NCBI GenBank assembly: GCA_028717345.1
Contig: JAQUNZ010000001.1
Location: 1 to 64,000 of the forward strand
DNA from: Candidatus Methanoperedens sp.
Lineage (GTDB): Archaea; Halobacteriota; Methanosarcinia; Methanosarcinales; Methanoperedenaceae
Direction: 5' to 3'
Length of the DNA: 64,000 nucleotides
The position numbers were made by a program, and so were the translations under genes. Position 1 is the first letter of the stretch. Each line of letters starts with the position of its first letter. This document shows, piece by piece, positions 18,752 to 27,233 of this stretch. Below the pieces are notes generated by a model. That model saw only the letters and a program-made list of their open reading frames with translations. It was not told where the DNA came from and did not search any database.

Positions 18752-18904
18752 ATGAGTATCGTAAAGGAACTGGCAGCGCACCAAGTTCCTCGTTGTACCC
18801 CAAGCCTCGTGATATGTAACGGCGAGCTTGCGCCCATCTGCGACCATGCTATCATGCATATGCTGCGGATTCTGGAGGAGAAGGAGCGCACCATCCCTGT
18901 TTAA
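18752..18904 (+). CDS. Possible 50-residue protein, unrecognised
   Basis: ATG 18752 to TAA 18902-18904 encodes 50 residues (MSIVKELAAHQVPRC...LRILEEKERTIPV) with three cysteines and a helical C-terminus. No Shine-Dalgarno sequence is visible, and it begins six bases after the previous stop. It could be a genuine downstream partner of the winged-helix gene, a fragment of a larger lost gene, or chance. Confidence 0.3.
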   Translation: MSIVKELAAHQVPRCTPSLVICNGELAPICDHAIMHMLRILEEKERTIPV

Positions 18905-18944
18905 TTATTTTTTCTCCTCATGTTATTCCTGAAGCGATCTCACA

Positions 18945-21900
18945 TCAATTTGATCTTAAACCGCTATGATACTCGCCCATGGATTGTATCGTTATCTTCC
19001 CCTTATTCATCGCCTCGATAGCATCTGCCGCAGCCAGTGCAGCCTGAATGGTAGTAATATAAGGCACGCTGAAATCCACAGCAGCGCGCCGTATCTGGAA
19101 ACCGTCCTTCACTGTCTGCTTGCTGCTGGGTGTATTGATGATCAGGCTAACTTCCTTCTTATGTATCATGTCAACGATATTATGACCCCCCTCGCTCACT
19201 TTGTTTATGATATCCATCTGTATCCCATTCTGCGACAGGAATTTCACAGTGCCGCGCGTTCCTATCAGATGCAGTCCTGCAGCCTCCATTTTTTTTGCCA
19301 CCTTTGCTATTTGAGTTTTATCTTCGTCCCGTATTGACATGAACACGGTCCCTGATAGCGGTAGTATGTTATCAGCAGCCCATTCAGCCTTGAAGAATGC
19401 GCGCCCGAAATCATAATCTATACCCATTACCTCACCTGTGCTTTTCATCTCAGGACCAAGCAACGGGTCTGCGCCCGGGAGTTTATCAAAAGGCAGGAGG
19501 ACTTCCTTCACTGAAACATGTTTTGTTACCGGGTCGCCCTTGAATCCGAGTTCTTTCAGCGTATGACCCACCATGACCCGTGCTGCGATCTTTGCAAGCG
19601 GAAGCCCGACAGCCTTACTAACGAATGGGATCGTGCGGCTTGACCTGGGATTTGCCTCAAGCACATAGACCACGCCGTTCTTTGTTGCCATCTGGATATT
19701 CACTATCCCGACAACACCAAGAGAGAGTGCTATCTTCTTAACATAATCGCGAACAATAGCAAGGATCTCAGGCTTCAGTGACTGCGGAGGGATAACGCAG
19801 GCTGAATCACCAGAATGAATGCCCGCTTCTTCGATGTGCTCCATTATCGCTCCTATAAGCACTTCCTTCCCGTCGCAAATGGCATCAACATCTATTTCAA
19901 CGGCATTATCAAGAAAATCATCTATCAGCACGGGATGTTCATTAGATACTTTGACAGCTTCTTTCAGGTAACGCGCAAGATCCTTATCATCATATACTAT
20001 TTCCATCGCCCGTCCGCCGAGAACGTATGACGGGCGGACAAGCACCGGATAGCCGATCCTTTTTGCTTCGTTGAACGCTTCACTGTAATTGGTGGCGCAT
20101 CCTGCCTCTGGCTGGAGGATACCCTGCTGTTTCATCATTGCATTGAAACGCCCTCTATCTTCCGCAATATCCATGTTGTCGGGCGTGGTGCCGAGGATAA
20201 CAGTGTTCAGGTCAGTCCTGCGGTCAAGCTCTTTCTTAAGCGGGATGGCAAGGTTCACAGAGGTCTGACCTCCGAACTGCACCATTACGCCGTAAGGGCG
20301 CTCCCTATCAATAACGTTCATGACATCTTCAAGTGTGAGGGGTTCAAAAAACAGCTTGTCTGAAGTATCATAATCAGTTGAAACTGTTTCAGGATTATTG
20401 TTTATTATGTGTGTTTCAATCCCTTCCTCACGAAGGGCAGTGACCGCATGCACTGTGCAGTAGTCGAACTCGATGCCCTGCCCGATGCGGATAGGACCTG
20501 AACCAATGATGAGTACCTTCTTCCTGTTCGTTGGGGCGGCTTCACACTCGTCTTCGTAAGTAGAATAATAATACGGTGTGGCAGCCGCGAACTCTGCCGC
20601 ACAGGTATCTACCATTTTGTATGTGGGATTGATGCCATTAACTCTACGCATGTCGTTAATTTCTTCGCGCGTCCTGAGGCAAAGGGAAGCGATTTTTTCA
20701 TCGGTCAAACCCATGCGCTTTGCTTTTCTAAGAATTTCGATCGAAAAGTCATTCTTTACCGCATCTTCGATATCGATGATGTTCTTTATCTTTCTTATGA
20801 AGAAGGGGTCGATATTTGTCATTCTGCATATTTCATCACTTGTCGTGCCGTTTCGAAGTGCCTGGTATATGACGAAGAGGCGCTCGTGCGTGGGATGGCG
20901 CAGGATGTCTATTATTTCTTCATCGCTCCACTCTTTGAACCCGAAGAACATATCAACTTCAAGCGAGCGGACTGCTTTCTGCAGTGCCTCCTCGATCGTG
21001 CGCCCGATAGCCATCACTTCCCCGGTGCTTTTCATGGCTGTGGTAAGATGCATATCTGCTGTCACGAATTTATCAAATGGCCAGCGCGGGATCTTGACAA
21101 CAGTGTAATCGATTGTGGGTTCAAACGATGCTGGTGTCTTTTTTGTGATGTCGTTAGTTATTTCATCAAGCGTCATACCGATAGCGATCTTGGCAGTAAC
21201 GCGCGCTATGGGATAACCGGTTGCTTTTGATGCCAGTGCTGATGATCGCGAAACCCTGGGGTTTACTTCTACGATCCTGACCTCATCATCACGAACTGCG
21301 AACTGGATGTTGCATCCTCCTTCTATTCCAAGCGCCCTGATTATCTTTATAGACGCGCTTCGGAGTTTCTGGTGGTCAGTATCAGATAAGGTCTGCGATG
21401 GCGTGACGACAATTGACTCACCGGTATGTATCCCCATAGGGTCGATGTTCTCCATGTTGCATATAACGATACAGGTGTCGTTTTTGTCTCTCATTACCTC
21501 ATATTCGAATTCCTTCCATCCGATGATGCTTTCCTCTATCAGCACCTGATGGATGCGTGAGCGTGTAAGTCCCCGTTCTGTTATCTCAAGAAGCTGTTCT
21601 TTTGTGTACGCAATGCCGCCGCCTGCGCCCCCAAGCGTGTATGCGGGGCGTATTATGAGCGGAAGACCAAGTTCATCGATCAAGGCTTCTGCTTCCTGCA
21701 GTGTTTTCACAGCCTTTGAACGGGGAACTTTTTCTCCGATGCTTATCATTTTTTTCTTGAAAAGGTCGCGGTCTTCAGAATCTTTTATTGCCTGAAGCGA
21801 TGTGCCAAGAAGTTCGACACCGAATTTATCAAGGACCCCATTTTCTGCAAGTTCAGAGGTAATATTAAGCCCGGTCTGCCCACCCAGACCTGCAATGATG

Positions 21901-22154
21901 CCATCCGGCATTTCTTTTTCTATAATCCGTGCTATTATCTCAGGTTCAAGGGGTTCGATATAGATGGCATCAGCCATGTCTGTATCTGTCATTATGGTTG
22001 CAGGATTGCTGTTGACAAGGACGACCTTGATACCCTCTTCCCTCAGTGAGCGGCATGCCTGGCTACCTGAAAAATCAAACTCTGCCGCCTGTCCTATCAT
22101 GATAGGACCTGAACCTATCAGCAGGACTTTTTTTATGTCGCTTCTTTTCGGCAT
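18945..22154 (-). CDS. carB: Carbamoyl-phosphate synthase large subunit
   Basis: Synthesises carbamoyl phosphate from bicarbonate, ammonia and two ATP for pyrimidine and arginine synthesis. It has two homologous halves, each with VLLIGSGPIMIGQ/VLIIGSGPIRIGQ at its start and an ATP-grasp core, then a C-terminal MGS-like allosteric domain (GTRGTVKFLSQNGI). About 1069 residues is full length. I prefer ATG 22154 (MPKRSDIKK) with a GAGGT just upstream over the TTG at 22166. carA is not adjacent. Confidence 0.95.
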   Translation of the reverse strand: MPKRSDIKKVLLIGSGPIMIGQAAEFDFSGSQACRSLREEGIKVVLVNSNPATIMTDTDMADAIYIEPLEPEIIARIIEKEMPDGIIAGLGGQTGLNITSELAENGVLDKFGVELLGTSLQAIKDSEDRDLFKKKMISIGEKVPRSKAVKTLQEAEALIDELGLPLIIRPAYTLGGAGGGIAYTKEQLLEITERGLTRSRIHQVLIEESIIGWKEFEYEVMRDKNDTCIVICNMENIDPMGIHTGESIVVTPSQTLSDTDHQKLRSASIKIIRALGIEGGCNIQFAVRDDEVRIVEVNPRVSRSSALASKATGYPIARVTAKIAIGMTLDEITNDITKKTPASFEPTIDYTVVKIPRWPFDKFVTADMHLTTAMKSTGEVMAIGRTIEEALQKAVRSLEVDMFFGFKEWSDEEIIDILRHPTHERLFVIYQALRNGTTSDEICRMTNIDPFFIRKIKNIIDIEDAVKNDFSIEILRKAKRMGLTDEKIASLCLRTREEINDMRRVNGINPTYKMVDTCAAEFAAATPYYYSTYEDECEAAPTNRKKVLIIGSGPIRIGQGIEFDYCTVHAVTALREEGIETHIINNNPETVSTDYDTSDKLFFEPLTLEDVMNVIDRERPYGVMVQFGGQTSVNLAIPLKKELDRRTDLNTVILGTTPDNMDIAEDRGRFNAMMKQQGILQPEAGCATNYSEAFNEAKRIGYPVLVRPSYVLGGRAMEIVYDDKDLARYLKEAVKVSNEHPVLIDDFLDNAVEIDVDAICDGKEVLIGAIMEHIEEAGIHSGDSACVIPPQSLKPEILAIVRDYVKKIALSLGVVGIVNIQMATKNGVVYVLEANPRSSRTIPFVSKAVGLPLAKIAARVMVGHTLKELGFKGDPVTKHVSVKEVLLPFDKLPGADPLLGPEMKSTGEVMGIDYDFGRAFFKAEWAADNILPLSGTVFMSIRDEDKTQIAKVAKKMEAAGLHLIGTRGTVKFLSQNGIQMDIINKVSEGGHNIVDMIHKKEVSLIINTPSSKQTVKDGFQIRRAAVDFSVPYITTIQAALAAADAIEAMNKGKITIQSMGEYHSGLRSN

Positions 22155-22306
22155 TCTACCTCGCAATTTTAAGGCTAAATGTCATGCAGTGTTATTAATT
22201 CTATCCATTGAGCTCTTATGTTCGTATATTAAACTGTAGTTTGTATAGTTTTATGACGACTAAGTATATCTCAATAACCTGCCAATATGTTATCGAGGTG
22301 AATTAA

Positions 22307-22471
22307 ATGCCTGAATGGAAATATACAAACAAAACAGTAACAAAAGAAGAAGCACAGAAGTCGTTGGCGGCTGTAAAAAGCGCATGTTTCAAATGTGAAA
22401 AACATGCCTCCGGCTGCCCGATATCCAGAACAGCAGGTGAGATAAAAGCAATGACTGAGGAAAAATCATGA
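22307..22471 (+). CDS. 54-residue CxxC micro-protein
   Basis: Not on the ORF track. ATG 22307 follows GAGGTG with six bases between, and the frame runs to TGA 22469-22471. The product is hydrophilic with ACFKCEKHASGCPIS in the middle (CxxC then a third cysteine seven residues on), suggesting metal binding or thiol chemistry. It overlaps a 22-residue ORF by four bases (ATGA), and a hairpin follows that. It leads into an AhpD-like protein and two iron-sulfur flavoproteins. I do not recognise the family. Confidence 0.55.
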   Translation: MPEWKYTNKTVTKEEAQKSLAAVKSACFKCEKHASGCPISRTAGEIKAMTEEKS

Positions 22472-22536
22472 GCGATTTTCCCTTTAAGAGCGCAAAAAAA
22501 GTTGCGGATGTAATAGTTGAAAGAGCAGGGCTCTAA
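22468..22536 (+). CDS. 22-residue micro-ORF overlapping the CxxC micro-protein
   Basis: The ATG lies in the ATGA overlap with the preceding ORF. It reads MSDFPFKSAKKVADVIVERAGL and stops at 22534-22536, inside the loop of the following hairpin. Coupling through ATGA suggests it is translated. It could also be the C-terminal part of an ancestral single protein split by a frameshift. Confidence 0.35.
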   Translation: MSDFPFKSAKKVADVIVERAGL

Positions 22537-22551
22537 AGCCCTGTTTATTTT
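22526..22551 (+). terminator. Hairpin with T-rich tail
   Basis: CAGGGCT-CTAA-AGCCCTG, a perfect seven-base-pair stem, is followed by TTTATTTTA. It overlaps the stop of the 22-residue ORF, so it is a terminator or attenuator between the micro-ORFs and the AhpD-like gene. Confidence 0.55.
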
Positions 22552-22570
22552 ATCTCAAATAGTGATCAAC

Positions 22571-23098
22571 ATGAAAAGAATAAAACTTGTAGAGAATTAC
22601 GAAGCAAGTGACGAGGTTAAGGCGGTCTATAAAGATATAGAAGCAGCATTCGGGATGGTTCCGAACCTTTTCAAGACATACGCCAATTTTCCAGCGCTTC
22701 TCAAAGTGAACTGGGAAAAGACAAAGGTCTTGCTGATGGGGGGCGAACTTCCACGGGAGCTTAAGGAACAGATAGCAGTAGTGGTATCTGCTGCAAATAG
22801 CTGTAAATACTGTGTAGCTTCACACTCAATGGCGCTTTCGATGATGGGATTCAGCCAGGAAAGAATAGATGACCTCACAAATAACATCGAGAGTTCCCTG
22901 ATTTCGCCCAGGGACAAATTGATCCTGAACTATGCAAAGAAAGCAACACTGACCCCGCATAAGATTACTGACGCTGAAACAAGGGAACTAAAATCTTTCG
23001 GTCTTACAGAAAGCCAGATCGTAGAGGTGCTTGGGGTCATGGAACTGTTCACAGGCTACAATAAATTCCTTGATTCTCTTGCTGTACCGCTGACTTAG
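22571..23098 (+). CDS. AhpD-like/carboxymuconolactone decarboxylase family protein
   Basis: A 175-residue helical protein with the redox motif SCKYCVASHSMAL near residue 80, typical of AhpD-type peroxidase-related proteins (CxxC followed by H). The likely role is peroxide or disulfide reduction; the partner is unknown. ATG 22571 is chosen because the family begins MKRIKLV...; the ORF track start at 22517 overlaps the terminator. It is followed 31 bases later by a flavoprotein gene with a good AGGAGGT, perhaps in the same transcript. Confidence 0.8.
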   Translation: MKRIKLVENYEASDEVKAVYKDIEAAFGMVPNLFKTYANFPALLKVNWEKTKVLLMGGELPRELKEQIAVVVSAANSCKYCVASHSMALSMMGFSQERIDDLTNNIESSLISPRDKLILNYAKKATLTPHKITDAETRELKSFGLTESQIVEVLGVMELFTGYNKFLDSLAVPLT

Positions 23099-23129
23099 AT
23101 AAAAAAAGATTTTCAGGAGGTATAATTAT

Positions 23130-23870
23130 ATGAAAGTTATAGGAATAAGTGGCAGTCCGACAAAGGACAGCAACACGGATACGCTGATAAATGCGATACT
23201 TGATGCAACAGGGGCAGAAACAGATTTCGTAAAATTATCGGAAATTAATGTAGGTCCCTGTATCGCCTGCATGAAATGTGTTGATACCAATGAATGTGTT
23301 ATCAATGACCATTTTAAGTGGGTTTCAAAAAAAGTGATGGAAGCAGATGCCATAGTTGTCGGTTCGCCAACATATTATGGCGCAGCAAGCGCTTTTACAA
23401 AGGCGTTCATAGAGAGGCTTTATTCAAAGAGGCATGTAAAACTCCAGACCGGTGGGAAACTTGCTGCAACAGTAGCAGTAGGAGTAGCTGCTGAAAAGAT
23501 GGTAGCTGAGTGGATGGGAAATGCCCTTCGCGCCGGGGGGATGGAAATCGTAGGCAGCATGACTGCGAAAGGTACGCCGTGCTGTTTTGTGTGCGGTCCG
23601 GGAGAGACGTGCAATTATACTGTCTGGAATGCGTACTCAAAAGAACTGACAGGTATGGATTTGGGTGTTGAGGAAGCGTATAAGGGTTATCTTGAACTCC
23701 TTCCTGATAACAAGCCGTATGCACACGGCTCTGCTAAATTCCTGAAAAGTTACAGGTCTGTAAAAGATGAACCCTATGTGATGGATGAAGCCAGGAGGTT
23801 GGGGAAACTCATTAAAGAGAAAATCAAGAACCGCAGTAGAAAAGCAGGTGATTTAAAATGCGGGTGTTAG
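23130..23870 (+). CDS. Iron-sulfur flavoprotein/NADPH-dependent FMN reductase family
   Basis: A 246-residue flavodoxin-fold protein. It has the FMN phosphate-binding loop GISGSPTKDSNTD at the N-terminus, the compact cysteine motif CIACMKCVDTNEC near residue 48 (the Isf-type 4Fe-4S pattern), and GSPTYYGAASAFTKAF. A second cysteine group (CCFVCGPGETC) lies near residue 150. Isf proteins of methanogens act in electron transfer and oxidative-stress defence. AGGAGGT precedes ATG 23130. It overlaps its paralogue downstream by 13 bases. Confidence 0.8.
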   Translation: MKVIGISGSPTKDSNTDTLINAILDATGAETDFVKLSEINVGPCIACMKCVDTNECVINDHFKWVSKKVMEADAIVVGSPTYYGAASAFTKAFIERLYSKRHVKLQTGGKLAATVAVGVAAEKMVAEWMGNALRAGGMEIVGSMTAKGTPCCFVCGPGETCNYTVWNAYSKELTGMDLGVEEAYKGYLELLPDNKPYAHGSAKFLKSYRSVKDEPYVMDEARRLGKLIKEKIKNRSRKAGDLKCGC

Positions 23871-24511
23871 GAATAAGCGGGAGCCCTGTTAAAAACAGCA
23901 ACACCGACAGGCTGGTCAAAACAGTGCTTGAAGCTACTGGCATTGATTACGAATTCATTAAACTTTCAGACTACGATATCCATCCGTGCAGGGCATGTCT
24001 TGGCTGCACTAAGGACAACATTTGCAAGCAGAAGGACGACTGGCATATCGTTGAAACCAAAATCAAAGAATGTGACGCACTTGTTATTGGCGGCTATCCT
24101 ACCTACGGCACTCTTGATTCAAGAACAAAAATGCTGACTGAACGCATGTACTCCATGCATCATCAAAGAATGCTTAATAAAGGTAAGATCGGAGCAGCCG
24201 TGGCAGTCGGGGTCGGGCGGGGAATACCAAGCGTAGACCAGGCTGCTGACCAGATCGCCGCTTTTATGCAAATGGAAGGGATCAATGTTGCCGGGAAAGT
24301 AAGCGGAACAGGGAACATCGCATGCCTTTCATGCGGGCATGGAGGGACTTGCAAAATAAGCGGAGTTCCGCTGTTATTCGGCAAAGGAGCAGTGCCATCA
24401 AAGGATAAATATATTGCAATAGAAGACCAGAAGGATATCATTGAGAAAGCAAAAGAAATCGGGCATAAAATCAGGGAGATGCTGGAAAAGGAAATAGGTG
24501 AGGCCACATAA
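23858..24511 (+). CDS. Iron-sulfur flavoprotein paralogue
   Basis: 217 residues, a tandem paralogue of the preceding gene: RVLGISGSPVKNSNTDRL, CRACLGCTKDNIC and a second cysteine group CLSCGHGGTC near residue 152. The flavodoxin fold and the cysteine pattern predict FMN plus a 4Fe-4S cluster. The 13-base overlap with the upstream copy indicates coupled translation; the pair may form a hetero-oligomer (inference). Confidence 0.8.
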   Translation: MRVLGISGSPVKNSNTDRLVKTVLEATGIDYEFIKLSDYDIHPCRACLGCTKDNICKQKDDWHIVETKIKECDALVIGGYPTYGTLDSRTKMLTERMYSMHHQRMLNKGKIGAAVAVGVGRGIPSVDQAADQIAAFMQMEGINVAGKVSGTGNIACLSCGHGGTCKISGVPLLFGKGAVPSKDKYIAIEDQKDIIEKAKEIGHKIREMLEKEIGEAT

Positions 24512-24515
24512 TATA

Positions 24516-25508
24516 ATGAAGAGAATAATAGCGCCACTGGCTGCGGTTTTGTTGGTAGTTTTTATGTTCTTTGCAGCATCTGCGACCTTTGGCGAAGAAA
24601 TTATTTTTCCTGAAATTGCCACTTTAATTATTGCCGCCTGGCTGATAGAGAATTCACCATTGGCAGATAAACCCCTTTACTTATGGTTGTCTCCCACTTT
24701 AGCTGCAATAACCGGTGTAGGGATACTTCACTTTCTGCCTTATAATCCGGAAATCCTGATTACTTTTACTTTTATCCTTGTCGGTTTGCAGTTATACCTG
24801 TTGCGTTCGAACGTTTTACCATCAATATCAGCCGGTATTCTACCGATTTTTTTAAATTTCGATAGTCTTTATTATCCGCTTTCTGTCTTCATATTCTCAG
24901 GGTGCATCGTTGCAGGCAGGGATTTGTTGACCCGCTTTCATTTTAGCGGGTATTCGCCAATCAGGTTAACCTCCAATTTAAACATAGAGGAGAGGAAACC
25001 ATGGGAAACAATGAAAACCAGTCACTGGTTAATGCTTTTTATCGGGGTCATTTTTGTTTTAATAATTGCTTTTAAATCAAAATTTATATATATTATATCA
25101 CCACCCTTGATCGTTACTTTTATTGAATTTTCCAACCCGTGCGGTCAGGTCTGTCAAAAGCCACTACGTCTTCTCCTGTTGCTTTTGCTTGCTTCTATTT
25201 CAGGGATACTGTGGGTGGAAGTGACTCACTTTTTGTTAAATTGGCCTTTATGGGTTACAGCTGCATGTATTGTTATATGGATATTCTTTTTATTCCGCCG
25301 GATGCAATTTGTCTTTCCTCCTGCCGCAGCGATATCACTGTTACCGACAATTATTCCAAGAGAAATGCTTCTGTTATATCCCTTACAGGTAGCGATCGGT
25401 GTTGTTATTTTCATCGTTATCGGAAAAATAATTATAGCAATTAACCTCAAATCAACAGATATCGGTTCAGGGATGACTGGTGGGCTTAACCGGAGATCGA
25501 TGAAATAA
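24516..25508 (+). CDS. Polytopic membrane protein, HPP-like
   Basis: About 331 residues with roughly ten hydrophobic helices. The N-terminal block FPEIATLIIAAWLIENSPL and the segment LPSISAGILPIFLNFDSLYYPLSV recall membrane proteins annotated as HPP family; the resemblance is from memory and only moderate. A hydrophilic loop in the middle splits it into two halves. I prefer ATG 24516 over the GTG at 24498, which lies inside the preceding flavoprotein gene. The function is unknown. Confidence 0.55.
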   Translation: MKRIIAPLAAVLLVVFMFFAASATFGEEIIFPEIATLIIAAWLIENSPLADKPLYLWLSPTLAAITGVGILHFLPYNPEILITFTFILVGLQLYLLRSNVLPSISAGILPIFLNFDSLYYPLSVFIFSGCIVAGRDLLTRFHFSGYSPIRLTSNLNIEERKPWETMKTSHWLMLFIGVIFVLIIAFKSKFIYIISPPLIVTFIEFSNPCGQVCQKPLRLLLLLLLASISGILWVEVTHFLLNWPLWVTAACIVIWIFFLFRRMQFVFPPAAAISLLPTIIPREMLLLYPLQVAIGVVIFIVIGKIIIAINLKSTDIGSGMTGGLNRRSMK

Positions 25509-25542
25509 ACTTAAGCAAAGTGAGACTCTCACGATAAACCAA

Positions 25543-26571
25543 TTGCCATCAACTTTAAAAGTTAACAGCCGGGTGATCCAGCAAGAAAATCTTCTGTACA
25601 ATACCTCGCGCACAGATACAAACTATACTTTGTATACCGAAACAGGAAAGAAGGTTGATAATGGTCTTGCAACCGGATTTATTAAGAGCACAACAGGAGG
25701 CAAATATGCCCGGCTTGGCTGGTTCGGAACTCTTTTCGTAGCAGTGAACGGTAAAGCGAATAAGTTAGCCAGGCTGATAAAAGAGCAGAAGAAGGAAGAA
25801 AAACAGACCCTGAAGCTGGGAACATCCTGGAACCTTGGAGAAGGTTACAACCTTACGGTTGAATCACTCGATACAACCATATCTCCAAGACAGGCGTGGC
25901 TTAATTTCACTAAGGATGGTAAAACCATAGACAGCAAAGTTGTGAATGAGGGAGAAGTTTATTCCTATGTTGAGAAAAGCGTAAGCGGTGAATCTAATGT
26001 ACCAGTATTTGTCACTTATGTGGAAAGTATTTTCACAGGCGCAGAGGGAATGTCGGCTCTTGTCCAGCTCAGATACACATGGTTAATATCCCAGAATGTG
26101 CTCGACATCAAGGCAGGAGATAAGTTTGGAGTATTTGAAGTAAAGGAGGCAAAAGAGAGTTATGTGCTTCTCTACAATAAGGATAAGTCAATAAGTCTTG
26201 ATCAGAACACGGTTCAACCATTATATGGAGAATTGAAGTTCAAAGTGGCAGATAGTTCGACTGCGTTGCGGTTCTATCCTTTGTTCGAACATACTATCCT
26301 TCCACCAAAAGTGGAATTAAAAGCAGCAAGCACCGCAACTACCAATGCACCGACTGTAACAGCAACAGCAGTCGTAACACCAGTGTCTGTCTCTCAACCA
26401 TCCTCGCTGAATGCAGCAGCGCCATCTGGAACACTACAGCCAAATTTGGCACAGGCAGAGACACCGGTAAAAACACAGGGGGATACAGCCAAACCAGCGC
26501 AATGGAATTGGGTGTTGTATGCAATAGCAGGTTTTGTCGCGATAGTATATCTGGTAAAGAGGAGAGTCTAA
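25543..26571 (+). CDS. S-layer-domain protein lacking a signal peptide
   Basis: 342 residues from a TTG start. It contains one S-layer domain related to those in the 900-residue protein (TLKLGTSWNLGEGYNLTV, ISPRQAWLNFTKDGKTIDSKVV, KAGDKFGVFEV), then a Thr/Ala/Pro-rich linker and a C-terminal membrane helix (WNWVLYAIAGFVAIVYLVKRRV). A signal peptide is absent: the in-frame stop at 25501-25503 leaves only 13 more upstream codons. The 5' end appears lost by deletion, or the start lies elsewhere, so it may be a pseudogene. Confidence 0.65.
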   Translation: MPSTLKVNSRVIQQENLLYNTSRTDTNYTLYTETGKKVDNGLATGFIKSTTGGKYARLGWFGTLFVAVNGKANKLARLIKEQKKEEKQTLKLGTSWNLGEGYNLTVESLDTTISPRQAWLNFTKDGKTIDSKVVNEGEVYSYVEKSVSGESNVPVFVTYVESIFTGAEGMSALVQLRYTWLISQNVLDIKAGDKFGVFEVKEAKESYVLLYNKDKSISLDQNTVQPLYGELKFKVADSSTALRFYPLFEHTILPPKVELKAASTATTNAPTVTATAVVTPVSVSQPSSLNAAAPSGTLQPNLAQAETPVKTQGDTAKPAQWNWVLYAIAGFVAIVYLVKRRV

Positions 26572-26590
26572 ATACTCTCCGGTTCTCTTT
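26561..26590 (+). terminator. Terminator hairpin after the S-layer-type gene
   Basis: GGAGAGT-CTAAAT-ACTCTCC is a perfect seven-base-pair stem that spans the stop codon, followed shortly by CTCTTTTTTT. It separates this gene from the chemosensory operon. Confidence 0.65.
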
Positions 26591-26629
26591 TTTTAACGCA
26601 TTGTAGAATCCTGATTTTATTTGACCAGT

Positions 26630-26642
26630 AAATATATATAGT
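26630..26642 (+). promoter_or_regulatory. Probable TATA region of the chemosensory operon
   Basis: AAATATATATAGT lies in a gene-free 170-base stretch after a terminator and about 110 bases before the first cheW. It is the only strong TATA-like element there. The implied leader of about 80 bases holds no obvious structure. Confidence 0.35.
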
Positions 26643-26747
26643 AATAAAGATATTTAATTAAACATAAGGATACCTGGCGAATCATATATCTAAAAACGGT
26701 AGCCTGGGTTAGTGTTGATACATCATAGGGCATCAGGTCGAAGAAAA

Positions 26748-27233
26748 ATGAGCATAGCGCAAGAACATCTGGATCAAATTGTTGTTTTTTCCATAGCTGA
26801 GCAGCGATACGCCCTGTATCTCCCAGCCGTTGTAAGAATTATCCGTGTGGTTAAAGTCACTCCTCTGCCGAAAGCGCCAGATATAGTCCTTGGTATAATC
26901 AATGTACAGGGGCGAATAATTCCGGTTATAAATATCCGAAAACGTTTTGGCTTACCTGAACGGGAAATTAGCCTCAGCGATCAGTTAATAATTGCACAGG
27001 CATCAAAACATGATCTTGCACTTCTTGTAGACACGGTAAGCGGAGTTATTCAATATTCGGAACATGAATTCGTAAGGGCACAGGAGGTTATTCCTGGCAC
27101 CTGGTATGTCAAAGGCATGATAAAGCTGGATGACGGAATAAATCTTATTCTTGACCTCGATACCCTTCTTTCTTTTGAAGAAGTCAGATTGCTGGGCAAT
27201 GCCATGAAAGAACCTCACGGGGGTGAACTATGA
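26748..27233 (+). CDS. cheW: CheW-like scaffold protein 1
   Basis: A 161-residue CheW domain that bridges the receptor and the CheA kinase. It shows QRYALYLPAVVRIIRVV and the diagnostic VLGIINVQGRIIPVINIRKRFG near residue 45. ATG 26748 is chosen because the domain begins there. It is the first gene of a seven-gene operon with overlapping or nearly abutting ORFs. By its place before the CheR-TPR gene it corresponds to WspB. Confidence 0.9.
   Translation: MSIAQEHLDQIVVFSIAEQRYALYLPAVVRIIRVVKVTPLPKAPDIVLGIINVQGRIIPVINIRKRFGLPEREISLSDQLIIAQASKHDLALLVDTVSGVIQYSEHEFVRAQEVIPGTWYVKGMIKLDDGINLILDLDTLLSFEEVRLLGNAMKEPHGGEL

Noticed and set aside
22517-22570. Upstream start of the AhpD-like gene
   Set aside because: It lies across the terminator hairpin and the micro-ORF end, and the family begins at MKRIKLV.
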